A stretch of 64,000 nucleotides of DNA from Syngnathus acus (Eukaryota; Chordata; Actinopteri; Syngnathiformes; Syngnathidae): the NCBI RefSeq assembly GCF_901709675.1, contig NC_051095.1, positions 17,782,456 to 17,846,455 on the forward strand, given 5' to 3'. The notes beneath the pieces were generated by a model, which was given only the letters and a program-made list of their open reading frames with translations, made no database searches and had not been told where the DNA came from. The position numbers and the translations under genes are program-made. This document shows positions 10,758 through 23,600 of this stretch, piece after piece (position 1 is the first letter of the stretch; the number at the start of each line of letters is the position of its first letter).

Positions 10758-13265
10758 CTGTCGGGTGGCGATTTGCCCAGGAGTCTTGAATCCTCCCTGA
10801 CAGCCGCAGTCTGAGACACTGTATGGGTCGGAGCTCGTCGATGAGCACTTGGAGAGCGTGTCACAGCCCACCACAAATGTGTTGTCCAAAGGGAGCTCCT
10901 GGATCACGTGATGCTTCTTTGGGGCCACCGGAGTCTCCGGTTTGATTTGAAATGTAGGTTGAGGGGACGCAGATTTGTAATGCTTGGCTAAGTCCGGGCT
11001 GTCAGGTTTGAAGGTGGTGGGTGTGGTGGCCCAGTTGTACTTCCCCATGGTTTGCTCCTCTAGCTCCACAGGGAGATCCAGCGTACCGTTAACATGCTCA
11101 TGTGTGGGGTCGTCAGGCTTAGATTCATCTATGGTCACAAAGTTCAGGAGGAGGCTCTTTGGGGAGCGCTTCTTTCTCTTCTTCTTCTTTTTGATTTGAC
11201 GGTTCTCTTGGTTAGGTGACACCCACTCGCCACTCTGCTTGCCCTTCTGTACCACTTTGTGTCTGGGTGTCTGTCGGCAGCGCACCAAGGCAGTGACAAA
11301 TATCACCAAGATGACAGTCATAGTCCCAGCGATGATAGCTATGACAACAATCACATATCCGTTAGCCTGAGGTGTTAACTCACTGTCCCCTATGTTTCGG
11401 TCCAGTGGTGTCTCCATACTTTTCTGCAGCTGTTCTTGGATAAACGTGGCATTTGAAACAGTGTCATTGACAAATAAGTGAATGAGTGCAATAGCTTGTA
11501 ATGATTCTGGCTGCCCTAGATCTTTGACTTTGACAACCAGCCTATGCAGTCCTTGATCCGCCGCCACAATTTTCTCCTGCAGTGTTATGTTGCCTGTTGT
11601 TTTGTCGATGGTAAAAAGCCCTCGAGGGGAGACTCGAGATGTGATGATGATGCTGCTGGTAATGCTATATTGTAGCTCAGCATTCATACCCGTGTCGTTG
11701 TCAATGGCAAACACTCTTGTAACAACGTCACCAGGGGTGGTGGTGGTCCGCACGAGGTCATATGAGTAATTGGAAGCAGGAACAACAAACACGGGGCGAT
11801 TGTCATTTACATCAACCACATTTATAGTGACCTTGGCATAGGAAGAGCTAGGGGGTTGACCTCCATCCACTGCCTTGACCATAAATGTGTAAGAGCTCTG
11901 CTGCTCTCGATCAAAAGTGATATTGGGCTTGATTACACCTGTTTGAGGGTCAATGATGAAATGATCTTTCCCATTCAGAATGGACAGGGTTACAACAGCA
12001 TTGTCTCCCGCGTCTGCATCTGTCACTGTAATTAAGCCCACAGTTCCAAAGAGTGGAAGGTTTTCAGGCACATAGAAGTTGTACTCGGGGTGTGTGAAAG
12101 CAGGGCTGTTGTCATTAAGGTCCTGAACGATTAGCCTGACAGTGACATTGCTCTGTAGGGACGATGAACCATTGTCCCTGCCTATGACAGTGAATGAGTA
12201 CTTCTCCTGCTTCTCTCTGTCCAGTCGTTTGCCAACGGAAAGGATTCCTGACCGTCTGTCTATATTAAACCCATCGGGTGCATCGGGGCCAAGGGTATAA
12301 ATAATCTCTGCATTATGTCCGCTGTCTGCATCAGTGGCACTGATTTTTATTAACTGTGAGGACGGGTCATTATTCTCTGGTATGGAAAGTTGAATTTCGG
12401 GCTGGGGGAAGATGGGCGCATTGTCATTCTCATCCTTGATTTTAATTAAAACCATAGCTGAAGTGTTCAAAGGAGGCGTTCCTCTATCCGAGGCCACTAT
12501 CCTAATTGCATATTCTCGAGTTGTCTCATAATCGAGGGGAGCAGCTGTCTCCAGTAAAAACTGATCATTAAAGACAGGCTTCAGCCGAAATGGAACATCA
12601 TGGTCAGTGTAGCAAGTGACTTTTCCATAGAGATCTGCATCTCTGTCTGTAACTGTGATGAGTGCTATTTTGGTGTTGAGGGGAGCATTCTCAGACAAAA
12701 GCACAGTCCCGTTCACCAAGTTGATTATGTAGCGAGTGTCAATGGAGGGAACATTGTCATTAACATCTGTAACATTTATAGTCACCGTGGCCCTGGAGGG
12801 TGTGGAACTGCCATCACTTGCCAGAACAATAAGTTTGTGAACAGGAGTGAGCTCCCTGTCCAGTGACTGCTTTACAGTGATTAGTCCCGTTGTGCTGTCA
12901 ATGGCAAAGTGACGTTTGGTCGAGGCAGAGATCTGGTTACTGAAGGTGAAGTGGATCTGGGCGTTGGACCCTAGGTCTGCATCCGTTGCATGAAGCTGAA
13001 CAACTGATGTTCCCGTGGGGGCATTCTCCGGTACCGTGACTTCCAACTCGCTATGCTTGAAGACGGGACGATTGTCGTTGACATCGGAGATGGTGACTTG
13101 CAGAATAGCAGTGCTGGACTTGGGAGGGTTGCCACCATCTTCTACCTTTATCTTCATGACAAAGGTGTCCTTCTGCTCACGATCTAGGTTCTGCTGAACG
13201 ATCAACTGTGGCCACTTGTCACCCTCAGGCGTCTCAATGATGTCCAAGCCAAATTCTCCGACACT
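10758..13265 (-). CDS. pcdh11: protocadherin-11-like, large exon (EC2-EC7, TM, CM1, CM2)
   Basis: This exon encodes residues 181-1016 and holds most of the adhesion receptor. Calcium linkers of the D-x-N-D-N-x-P type occur at residues 241, 347, 458, 562 and 665; with EC1's linker this gives seven cadherin repeats, the delta-1 number. A hydrophobic helix at about 817-843 is followed by VRCRQ and the basic run KKKKKRKKR (872-880). CM1 is at 881-894 ([14 protein letters not shown]) and CM2 at about 926-954 ([20 protein letters not shown]); [14 protein letters not shown] follows. The acceptor is TTTTCAG|AGT and the donor CAG|GTAATT, giving 836 whole codons. EC4-EC5 and CM2 look like PCDH11, while EC2-EC3 ([18 protein letters not shown]) and [12 protein letters not shown] near the membrane look like PCDH9. 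I call pcdh11 because EC1 and CM2 agree; pcdh9 is the main alternative. CM3, the expected phosphatase-binding tail, is not encoded here and must come from exons outside the window. Opposite-strand frames over this exon are shadows. Confidence 0.94.
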
Positions 13266-13850
13266 CTGAAAAGACCCAAACAAATAAATAAATAAAAATG
13301 GTCACATCCTCGCTCTTACATGAAATGACAGTATATACAATACAAACTTATGGTTATTTAAGTGTATATGCATACTATCAGTCCCTCGTATTCGTTGGAC
13401 TGTGATACCGATACTGTCAAGTGCTGTTAATGTAGTTCTTTAGGTTAGTTAAGCATCGTACTGTAATTTCAGTGTCATGAATGAAAAGAGTACAATTTAT
13501 TAGCAAGAGATATCTTGAAACAAGACAGCAATATTTACTATGATCACATCACAAATTCAAAGCATACTCATCAACAGCCAACCTCAAAGCTCCAGTCAAC
13601 ACAAAAAATGCAAGCTGTACAACATACTATATGTTAATTGATTGATTGATTTTTTTTTTTAAATGTGACCATTCACTATAATCACTCAAGACCCCAAGTC
13701 GGTTTACACAACTTTATTAAAAAGCATCGTGGTAAATATATTACAAGTGAAGTAAGATTAGCGACCTAATTCAAACACACTGCAAGACCAAATCACGTTA
13801 TTTTGTGATGTGAAGAATCTTAAATGTCAAAACTGCCTGTCTTTTTCAAG

Positions 13851-14054
13851 ATGTGCTTAATTTAAGAGTATAACACAGGGGAACAAACACGTGATACCTA
13901 AAAAGAAACTGTACTGGCAAAACTGGCGGTAGTTGTGAACTTAATTGCATTCATCTCCATAGATACCACTAGTGTTGAGAATTTCCAACAGAATATGGTA
14001 TGGTCCTATGCACAGATCCAAAACGAAGGGGGCAGATGTAAGCATAGGGTGGTG
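13851..14054. repeat. duplicated intronic cassette, copy A
   Basis: ATGTGCTTAATTTA (13851-13864) and the segment 13993-14054 (TATGGTATGGTCCTATGCAC ... AGCATAGGGTGGTG) recur in the same order at 15907-16002. In both copies the segment is followed by a GA-rich microsatellite. Divergence and an extra roughly 55-base spacer in this copy show the duplication is not recent. Confidence 0.7.
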
Positions 14055-14072
14055 GGGAGGAGGGGATGGTGT

Positions 14073-14182
14073 AAGAGAGAGGGAGAGGGAGAGGCTGAGA
14101 CAGAGAGAGAGGGAGAGAGAGAGGCAGAGAGAGTGAGAGAGAGGCAGAGCGAGAGAGAGCGAGAGTGTGTGTGAGAGAGAGC

Positions 14183-14215
<33 letters not shown>

Positions 14216-14216
14216 G
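14073..14216. repeat. (GA)n-rich polypurine tract
   Basis: GA dinucleotides with GGGAGA, GGCAGA and GTGTGT breaks. On the pcdh11 transcript it is a CU-rich tract about 0.8 kb upstream of the 13265 acceptor. Confidence 0.95.
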
Positions 14217-15906
14217 AAATAAAAAGATCAAGCCCATGAATGAGCTGCATGCACATTATGAAACAAAGAAGCCCTTTGAAGCTCTTTCAGTCAGAAGCAG
14301 TTTCATGGTGAAAGAAGAAAAAGGGTTCTCTTTAAAAAGATAAGCTTCATGCTGCACATAATGTTGGAAGTGATTACTTCCATCTAGGCACAGCCATCAA
14401 ATGTGATTAAGATACATACATTTTCCTTGTTCAAGTCAGGATACTGTGTACACAAGACTCCTTGAGGGTTTATAGAATTTAGGACCGTCCTTGTGCCAGC
14501 GTGAAGTCGACACGTGGGAACGTGCAGGTGCAGCATGTAAATTATTGTGTCCTCACAAACAAATTGCTTGCAGAGAGTGTTGTCAACACGATTGACAGAA
14601 CTACTTAAAAACAGCCACCACAGCAACAATGATCTCAGAGTACCTTTTCAAGTATATTATGGCATGCAGCAATGCAGAAATACGGTTTTAACAAAATTTG
14701 TGAAAATGTACAGAATTTGTGAAACTGATTTTTAGTCAAATGCACTAGAGGTAATTCTAGCAATAATCTTGGGTCTCTATTGCGTATCAATACTCTTCAA
14801 TTCTCTGTTCTGTGAATGGCTTACAGCATCAGCACAGAATTAGTGCAATGCTCTTTGACATATTCATATTAATTAATAGTGGAATGTTGAGTTAGGCTGC
14901 ATCAAAAGGAATGTTGCACAATATTTGAACCAGCATTTACTTGATGCTCTTGTCTTGGTTTCACACAATTTTACAGCTGACAAGACAGCACTCAGTGCAT
15001 TTCAATAAGTCGAGGAGAGCTATCACACAGGCTGCACACTCCTGAATACGGAATTAGTGTGGTGGATTGCGATAAGATCTCAGGCGGGCCAAGGGAAGGC
15101 CAAAATACTACTAGGAATCACTCACTCGAAACCCTTAGGCTGAGAAAGAAGGACAAAGCAGCTCCAAACTGCTAAGTGTGCAGACCACGTCACATTGTAG
15201 GTTGCTCTGGTTGTCACTACACGTACAGAAAGGCTAGAGGAGTTTAAGAATGTCAAGGTATTTCCATTCATACCACACAAATGAGCTAATATTTTTTAGA
15301 TGATTAGATAATTATCAGGGCACTAAGGTGGACGTAGGAGTACACCATGTAATCAAATCTGCCTAATTTAAATGAAAATCGCTGTGTGATGACAACAGAG
15401 GAAGTGTTAGCAGATGATGAGCAAGGGATGACTTCTCATCCCTCTTCTCCAGACAGCACCACAGATTATCAGCAGATGCATTCTTCGGTCAAGATGATGA
15501 CCTTGTTAAAGCTCAGAGGAGATTGAGATTTGGTTAAGAATATATCAGAGGGACCGTAGTGACGATAATCACCCTCATGTAAGCCCTTGCACCTCTTTAT
15601 AATGCTGAGAGAAACCAGCCATGTTTATATTATATTCCACAACCGCCCCCTTTCAGACCACTGTGGACAAAAACGGGATGGTCATGAAACAAAAGTGAGG
15701 GTGAAATGTGACACGCTCTAATTGCTGTAAATGCCAGAGAGTTGTTTAAAGTGTCTAAACATTTACAACAGCAGTCATGGTACAGATGGAAACCTAGTTG
15801 GCCATAGTAAAACACTATGCACACAAATAAACCTGACAGTACGTAACTTGGAGGCGGCTCTAGTGGGACAGGAAGCAAATGCATTTTGTGGGTTCTACAC
15901 TAAACC

Positions 15907-16002
15907 ATGTGCTTAATTTACGAATATAGACTAATCTAGAGTATGGTATGGCTCTATGCACAGATCTAAAAAGAAGGGGGAGGATGTAAGCATAGGGTGG
16001 TG
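15907..16002. repeat. duplicated intronic cassette, copy B
   Basis: Matches copy A (13851-14054): ATGTGCTTAATTTA, then TATGGTATGGCTCTATGCAC, and AGCATAGGGTGGTG, followed by a long purine tract. The same order of unique sequence plus microsatellite suggests one duplication carrying the tract, or two insertions of one unknown repeat. Confidence 0.7.
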
Positions 16003-16034
16003 ATGGTGGTGGTGGTGAGGGGGGGTCTAAGAGT

Positions 16035-16067
16035 GCACAGGAGGAAAGGGAGAGAGAGAAAGAGAGG

Positions 16068-16101
<34 letters not shown>

Positions 16102-16265
16102 GGCAGGCAGGCAGGCAGGCAGGCAGACAGAGACAAAAAGTCAGTGAGAAAAAAGAGGCAAGGCATGCATAAATAATCTAATTGGGTGTGTGTGTCTGTG
16201 TGTGTGCGTGTGTGTGTGTACACGCGTATGGTTGAGTGTGTGTGTGTGTGAGAGAGAGAGAAGGA

Positions 16266-16339
<74 letters not shown>

Positions 16340-16341
16340 AA
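16035..16341. repeat. compound microsatellite: GA, (AGAC)n(AGGC)n, (TG)n, (GA)n
   Basis: From left to right there are a short GA run, about eleven AGAC units passing into AGGC units (16070-16130), a unique spacer to about 16180, a TG run (about 16185-16250), and a GA tract (16250-16341). This compound structure follows duplicated cassette copy B. Confidence 0.93.
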
Positions 16342-17573
16342 ATACAAGTAACAGGCTCTTGTCCATGATGATAGATTAGTGAATTATAGCAGTTGTTGAC
16401 TGAAAACTAATACGATCAAACATTAATTGAACGGATGTATGTGACCCCCCGCTAATACTAACTCAGGAGCTGAGCCCAGCAGGGGTGCCTCATTCAACTC
16501 TGCCAAGGCCACAAATGTGCTCCAAAAGCAGCCGAGCATCAAAGTTTCATCCGAGGAAAAAAAACATTGACAGAACATGACTAATGGGAGGGACCCTATC
16601 AGAACGAGATGAGCTGGGAAGGAGCGCACTTGTATTCAAGGGAGATCACAGGCTGAACCATAGTCTGCCTTTGAGCCTGCGGGACTCTGCAGCATTGTCC
16701 CCCCCCATGGCCTATCATGGAGACTGTGAGAAAACAAGACTGCAAGACTTGAATATGGAGAAAATAAAATGTTCCAAATAGAACGATGCACAACAGTTTG
16801 GGTAAGTGGCTTTGCAGTGCCCGCTAGGAAAATAAGAATATACTAACATTAGTTTCTCATTCCTCTACAAGCGTTATTGACACAACTTATCAATTTTGGT
16901 GGTTAAATGTGATTTATTAAATTTGACTGAGACAAAGAAAAATAAAGACAATTATATCCTCTCATCAAGCAGACTAATAAGATGAAGCAAAAAAGGTCAA
17001 CTTTTGGCAGTAAAAATTAATATTGATACTGCTCCACCAAGAAAAATTAAAGGTATTTTAATTCTGCTTTCAATAAAATGTTCAAAACTGTGATGGAGGT
17101 TGAATTTGTGCTGAGAGATGCCATTGCAAAGCCACATAAAAGAACCAAATTGATGATAGTAATTTCCAGATATCAGAGAAAGTACAATATTTGTATATAT
17201 CTGATGCTAAACAGCATTAGCGTGAAAGCCTCTCTTTAAGCATTGAGAGTATTCAGACCAAAACCACAACATTCCAATGTACACTGGAATGAAGGTCAGT
17301 GGTTGAATACTTAATCGAGACGGCATTGAGATCGGCCAATTGACTTGCAGAAATCCACTTCATCGTGCAGTTTATCAGTGAGACATAGCCTTTATAGCCG
17401 ACAGCAGCACATTGATCTACACGGGGTGACTTGAACAAGACACCCACTTTAAATGTGTATGAAGACGCTGACACAGATGAAAGTCGGTTTAATGTAGTGT
17501 ATGATGCTGCAAATTCATTCGGTGGGATAAGAAAAGGGGTCAGTATGAGAGAAGCAAAGCCAACCTTCCCAGC

Positions 17574-17599
17574 AAAAAAAAAAAAAAAAAAAAAAAAAA
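17574..17599. repeat. A26 homopolymer
   Basis: Twenty-six consecutive A; in the pcdh11 transcript this is U26. No adjacent SINE or LINE body was recognised on either side. Confidence 0.9.
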
Positions 17600-18810
17600 G
17601 CTGAATATCTTTGGGTCCTAAGTATGTTTCAGTGATGGATACTGCGTTATCCCAGGAATGAATACTATACAGTGATATTATCTGCTTCTTCGTTTTTCTC
17701 CATTCATGCATGGGATTGCTTTTTTTGACCTTGACCATTTCAAAAGATGCCTATTTCTGCAGTTCAGGTATTGTGACAAACACTCCATTGGACCACAGCG
17801 ATGCCAGAAACACTCTCAAAAGCCTGATTACCAACTTTTGTTTGCTGTATTGAAGCACTCTGTGGGACAAAATTACACAGTTACCCTCTTTAGCTTGGGA
17901 AAAGTGTAAAGATGCACAGAGATGTTTTGTCGTAAAACTCGGTCACATTAAATGTAGATTGACAGTGAATTTGTAAAGCACAATGGTAGCAATTATCACA
18001 TTGTTGCCTGCACAACACAAAAAAACTGGGCAAACTACAGTATCATTCTGAGTGTGCTTTTCAGAAAAATCTCACAGGACCCTATATTGGTAGTCCAAAG
18101 GTGGCTGAGCCGCCAAGAGCTATTCTTGGACTTGCTTGCACATTCTTTCCCTACTAAACACTTGGCTTTCTCCTACAATGTAAATAAAAAAGAAAAGAAA
18201 AAAAGAAAACATACCAGAGTTGGAAATGTCTCTGGCACTTTTTAATGATCCCTGCTAAATTTTACATATGGAACCAGGAACACAAGAAGATTAATCACAA
18301 ATACGATATAAGTATAATGAGAGAGAATAAATCAGGGATACTGTGCCAAGGATGCTCTTAGAGGAACTTTCTGTGAAAGATAATACAACCGCAGCCTGGG
18401 CGAGTTTTAGAGCGCTTTATATTGTGGAAAAAGGACAAAGGAAATTATTGCAAATGATCATTGTAATGAGCACATTTGCTTGGTGATTTTCCAGGCATGA
18501 ACAATTCAGGACATTGCGCTGGAGAGACCTTGGAAGTAGGGAAGACTCTTTAAAAATGCAAATTGCTTTTACAGCAGACAGGGATGTTGATGATTACGGC
18601 TTTACCAAAACAATGTCAACTTAATTTGCGACTCCAAGATGGACTTTTCATTTGTCTCACTATGTATATCCCTTTATTTACAGTGTCTGAGATTTCCTCC
18701 AGGGTCCTTGTGAACAGTTAAATTAAACTTAATTTGTGTTTTTCATCAATTGCCAAGGCGTGTTTTCCACCATCTAAAATCCGGGGGAAATCCTGTTTTG
18801 TTCATATATA

Positions 18811-18993
18811 TGCTGCACTGGACTATAAACCGCAGGTGTTTTAGTGTTTAACTTCCATATGTAAGAGAATATGCACAAATCATACAATATCCTAAAAATC
18901 CTGAAAATCCACAGATAAGCCACACTGCACTATAAGCCACAGGGTTCAAAGCGTGTGCAAAAAGTAGCGGCTTATAGTCCAGAAAATACGGCA
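18811..18993. mobile_element. decayed palindromic MITE related to the 2740-2909 element
   Basis: The left end has CACTGGACTATAAACCGCAG and the right end GCGGCTTATAGTCCAGAAAA followed by TACGG, an imperfect inverted repeat with the same GGACTATAA core as the MITE at 2740. An internal CACTATAAGCCACAGGGTTC repeats the theme. Many mismatches show an old copy; it lies within the pcdh11 intron. Confidence 0.65.
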
Positions 18994-20113
18994 GGTGATG
19001 AAAAGTTTTCTCTCATTCTGCATAAGGCGTCTGTTTGGATAAAACTGTACAATTCTTCTTTACCAGTTTTAATGTAACATATTCAACCCATGCAGGGAAT
19101 TGGGCAATTCGCTCATTGCTGTGTCTGCATTTTCTGATTTCTTTAAATGGTACGCCGGCATTTTCTCATAAATTTGCACATGGAAGCATTCATTATTTTT
19201 ATGAAACATTGAGAACATGATATATCTATGGTATATATAATCAGATTTCAATGTAGGATTATAATTCTGTATGGGAATGCACTGCAGCCATACAGCAATT
19301 GAGAGATCAGTAGTAAAAGTGATGTTGAAAGGTTTGAAATGGCGGGGAGGATTACCAGTTTGCTTTAGGGTTAAAAAAAAAAAAAAAGCCAAAACCGTGC
19401 AAATAGCCAAGGTAGCATACCCTGTTAAGCACAGTGGGATGCAGCGGGATGCTTATTCACTAATGGGGTTGCTGATGAGTATTCTTTATAGGTTAGTGTC
19501 TGCTGCACAGGACTGCTTATTTTATGAATCACAAAAAGACACTAATGTTCACTAAAAGTAATTAATTTTACAGAGTCCATGGGGGAATCAGTATCCAAGC
19601 TTTACTACTTTTACCTAACTCACCATTAAAAAACACGATGTGAACGATAGCCTTTGGAATAGATGTGACTGAGGATATACAGTAACTGCCGACAGTTTGA
19701 CTTTACTGGAATGATTTGTCAAGAAAATTCCTATTTTGATTGTTTGTTCGTTTAAGCAAATCATCATTTTCTATGGCCCGCAAAAACAAATCCTGCAAGT
19801 CAACCAAAACTTTATATTGTCGTCTGTAATAATGTTGAGCTATACCTTTTCTTTTGTTACAGAAATTTGAAAAATAATTGAAAAATATGCTTGACTTCCG
19901 ATTTCAAAGCCAGTCGGTTTGCTGTGTATATGTAAAAATATGATGAGGCAATTTAACGTTTATTTGGTTTCACAGACTTAATAGCACTCTGAGGGAAATT
20001 GCAACTACAATGTGGCACGCACCTGGTGCAACAACAGGCCCTTATTAAGACAAAGAAGAAGTCCAATTAGACAAAAACATTTAACAGTAGGATTGAACAG
20101 GGATCATTCTCAC

Positions 20114-20653
20114 CTTGACCAGCTCGTAATGTTGGATCCCATTGATTCCGACGTCGGGGTCAAATGCAGAGGGCACCGGGTACCGGGTGTTAATGGCAGT
20201 GTTCTCTGGGATTGAGATGTTTATGACCGTGGACTGGAAAAGGGGGGCGTTGTCATTGACGTCCTCAATCAGGAAGCGGATCTTGACCAGTCGGAAGATC
20301 TCGTCAGGCAAGACAGCCACCTCTATTTCATAATAGCAGCGTTTCTCTGCGAACACCCCGGAGCAAAGCTTCTCCCTGTCGATCCGGTGATTGGTTGTAA
20401 AGATCTCCCCCGTGTTGGCCTCCACCCTCACCAAAGGCACGTCCCCTGTCTTGTAGACAGGCTTGAACTGCAGGGGTGAGGACAGCCGGATGTTTGGGTC
20501 CAAGTTGAGGTCGAGATCCCTGCGCAGGTTCCCAATGCGGACGTTCTCCGGCTGCTCCTCCTTCACTGTGTAGTCTCTCTCCTGGGCCCGGCATATGAAG
20601 ACCGTGGAGGTGAGGAAGACCACCAGCACATAAGTCTGACTTGCTAAGTTCAT
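20114..20653 (-). CDS. pcdh11: protocadherin-11-like, first coding exon (signal peptide + EC1)
   Basis: This exon encodes residues 1-180 of a delta-1 protocadherin, a calcium-dependent homophilic adhesion receptor of the neuronal plasma membrane. Residues 1 to about 23 form a hydrophobic signal peptide ending C-R-A before Q-E. EC1 follows, with DREKL near residue 92 and the calcium linker DVNDNAP at 131-137, and EC2 begins with VINISIPEN. The start is the only in-frame ATG before the signal peptide and has A at -3. The exon ends AAG|GTGAGA, a strong donor, after residues HYELVK, exactly where vertebrate PCDH11 and PCDH9 split their first coding exon. The pattern [26 protein letters not shown] and DPDVGING favours PCDH11 over PCDH9. 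The 540 bases make 180 whole codons, so the junction is phase 0. Splicing to 13265 is inferred from frame and motif continuity. A polypyrimidine-rich stretch followed by CAG ending at 20694 is a plausible acceptor, so the 5' UTR part of the exon would be 20693-20654. Confidence 0.93.
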
Positions 20654-20693
20654 ACTCAATAGTGGATGGCGCTTCACTTCCACAGAAGCAATT

Positions 20694-23600
20694 CTGTCTC
20701 GAGAGAGTGCAACAAAAACACAAAGGGGGAAAGGACAGATAACGTCAATGCCGGAATGTACATTTTGTTCAAATCTTGCTGCAGTGGTGACCTATTCATC
20801 TAAGCAAGTTATGAACACCCATCCCTCCAATGTCCTTGCAAGCAAATTAAAGGTAATTTTACATTAACCTTTGCTAACGTCCATGGGGCAAGAGAAGACA
20901 AAGGTTAACATTTCACATCTTCTATCAATCTATGTATGCAAATTTAATGAAACGTGTCATTTTTTTGGGTCTCAACAATATGTGAACTAGTGGCAATTAA
21001 ATAGTTTGCATTGACAGATTGGGCACATAAGACCTTCCATTCACGTCAAATGCGTGTGAATCAATGCGGTGCATAACTACAGCTCATAACTGAGCATCAG
21101 CTGAGCAGGAGAAGGCGTTACGCATTGATGCCTGCATGCATGCACACACGCATCACTGTGAGTTGTAACACTTGACAGAAGCTATTAATAGACAGCCTAA
21201 TTTGCTTCCAACGTAAACAATTGAGCTCCCGAATATTTTGTGAACGACCATGTGTAGTGGAACGAGACAGACAGCTATTTGGAATTAGTGTGAGGATTTT
21301 TCAGATACATTTTTGTTTTTCAAATCACACTATATATTCCCCTGATGCGTTGTGTTACCATTTTTTTAAATAGAAATGAAATGCATTTGGTTTTAACATT
21401 GCAATGAATTGTCCATTTATTAGACTGACAATCAATATGCTGCTGCAGTTACTAGGAAACGGATGGACGGTGGACAACATTCATTTGAATGACGACAGTA
21501 TGTAGGAGATTAAAGGTCAATTATCCTTTTTATTTTTATTTTTTAAGATGAGCACATCTTTCAGAATTGTGCATTACTGTCCCGTTTTGGCACTTCTTTT
21601 TTTTAGCAGATTCAAATGGTCCGGAAGAACTGTCATAACATGGATGTGACTCAACAACAGCCCATCATTGAGGTCATGTTCATTTTTTGTTTAAAAACCC
21701 TTATTTCTACAACAAATGTCTTTCTATGACATTGAACCAATTTTGTTGCTCTGTACGTGCAATGATACTTGAATTCAGTTCAGTCCAATTTAAAACACAA
21801 AAAACTATGTAGAAAATAAAGGTGGACTGCAGCTAAATAGCCACTTTTTGTGACGTGATTCTTTCGCCAGTTGTGAAACTTGGTATTTTGCAAATATTAC
21901 ATGTCACTGAATGATTTGACAGAGAGATTAGTTGTGTTTTAAGTAAGTGTTTACTAAAAGAAACATTGTATTGACGATGAGTCAAAAATATTCTATTAAT
22001 ATCAGCAGCCAATGAGAATTTTACAGTGCAACAAATACACTGTAGCTCTTTGGGTACAGGAATAAAATAATGCTGAATGAATTTCCCAGCTATTTTACAA
22101 GATTAAAAAAATAACCTGTAGGAAAAGGCATGCATGAACACCTAAATTGCACTACAGGGGTCCTCTTCCTTGGCAAAGCAATCCCACTCACTGAAGCCCT
22201 CGACCCACTGACAAATGGGAATTGATTAAAAATAAGAATTTAATTTAGCCATTTTGAATGGCATTAATTGCAAGGAGTTTCTTTTCATTCGTGTTATAAA
22301 GCGGCCGCACGAGACTTATTAAAGAACAGTTAGACGAGAAGACAGCTGACATTGATCAGTGTGAGGATTACTTAAATTGTATGAATAGCACAAGTAGTAC
22401 TGTGCTGCTGCATCAAAATATGGATGGGTTACACATCCCATCAGCAAGTGTGGAACACTTTGAAGTGTGTGATATCAGATGGTGAATCACTTTACTGTGA
22501 CGATCGCAAAGCACTCCAAGGTGCATGATGAAGTTTGAATTTAAATGAAAAGTGATTCACCACTGTGAAAATGAAATAAAGCAGGGAGGATCAAATAATC
22601 ATCTATTTTGTGTATTCCTCATAACATGACAATAGTTTTCTAAAAGTATGATCGGGTGGATGTGTGTGTGTATCTGTATTTGAGTGTAAGTAACTTGGCA
22701 ATGTTAATGTTGGCTGAGAATAATATTTTACTAGAACTCAAAACACTTCCGCATAGTGGACACTAGACTATCAATCCCAATCATATTACGTCCAATAGTT
22801 ATGCAAGTAAACTTTGAGATTTGCAGACATGTACAATTCTGATAAATATATTGACTGAAAAAAAAACCAGTATATAAAGCAAAAGACTGGTCATGTTTTT
22901 TTTTTTTAAATCAGTTAGAAATGGTATGAAGCACCATTACATTTGACTAAGAGGTGATTCTAATACTGTACTTTACCCCTCATTTAATGTACCTTAGCAA
23001 TTGTTTATCTTGGTATGATGCAGTGCAGTTCTTCACCAATTCAAACTCGAGCCGCAGCAATATAATCAATTAACAATATCATCTTACTTGAATCCTTTGT
23101 TTCTAGAACAATATGCCAACATTAGTGCATTTCACTACATACAATTATCCTGTCTCTTCTGTTTTGTCCACGGGGGCAGGGACCAAGGCAACCAAGAGGA
23201 TGAGCTGGTAAAATATAAGTGTCACTCTGTGTGTCTCCTTTGCTTACATTTTAATAGTCTACAGAAATGCTATTTTAAGGTCCAGACGGCTGGTTGGATT
23301 CAGTCAGTGAACCCAAGCTTCCCTCTTGGGAGACAACTTGAAGAGTAGTAGGCCTGCACTGGATCACTTTTCGTGACGGCATGACGGGCAAGTCTTCCTG
23401 CTGTTTGGATTTACTGGCTGAGCGGAAGGCCAAATATACTGTACAATCGCTGTTCACCCCAGAAGAGATCTTAAACAATCAAGTGCGTTCATAGCCTAAC
23501 GACCCAAAAACAATGAGACTTCTTTATCAGAGCAAAGTTCTTTATCATCATTATGGAAATGGGATTTTTAAAAGACTTGTCTTGGGGTCAACAAATTGAA

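Larger units (their letters stand above)
13266..20113 (-). other. intron between the two pcdh11 coding exons
   Basis: The interval begins with GTGAGA after AAG at 20114 and ends with TTTTCAG before 13265 in the minus-strand sense. It holds purine microsatellites that become CU-rich in the transcript, a duplicated cassette, a 26-base A run (17574-17599) and an old palindromic MITE. Open frames such as 17253-17738 are low-complexity or chance frames without recognisable domains. Confidence 0.85.

Noticed and set aside
10984-13197. Several plus-strand frames opposite the large protocadherin exon
   Set aside because: Antisense shadows of a conserved coding exon.
16070-16130. Regular short repeats resembling an array
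   Set aside because: Uniform 4-base units without spacers: a microsatellite, not a CRISPR array.
17253-17738. 161-codon minus-strand open frame in the pcdh11 intron
   Set aside because: It runs through the A26 tract as poly-Phe; no domain, and it lies inside an intron of the same strand.
20328-20723. Second minus-strand frame over the first coding exon
   Set aside because: Out-of-frame shadow of the signal-peptide/EC1 exon.
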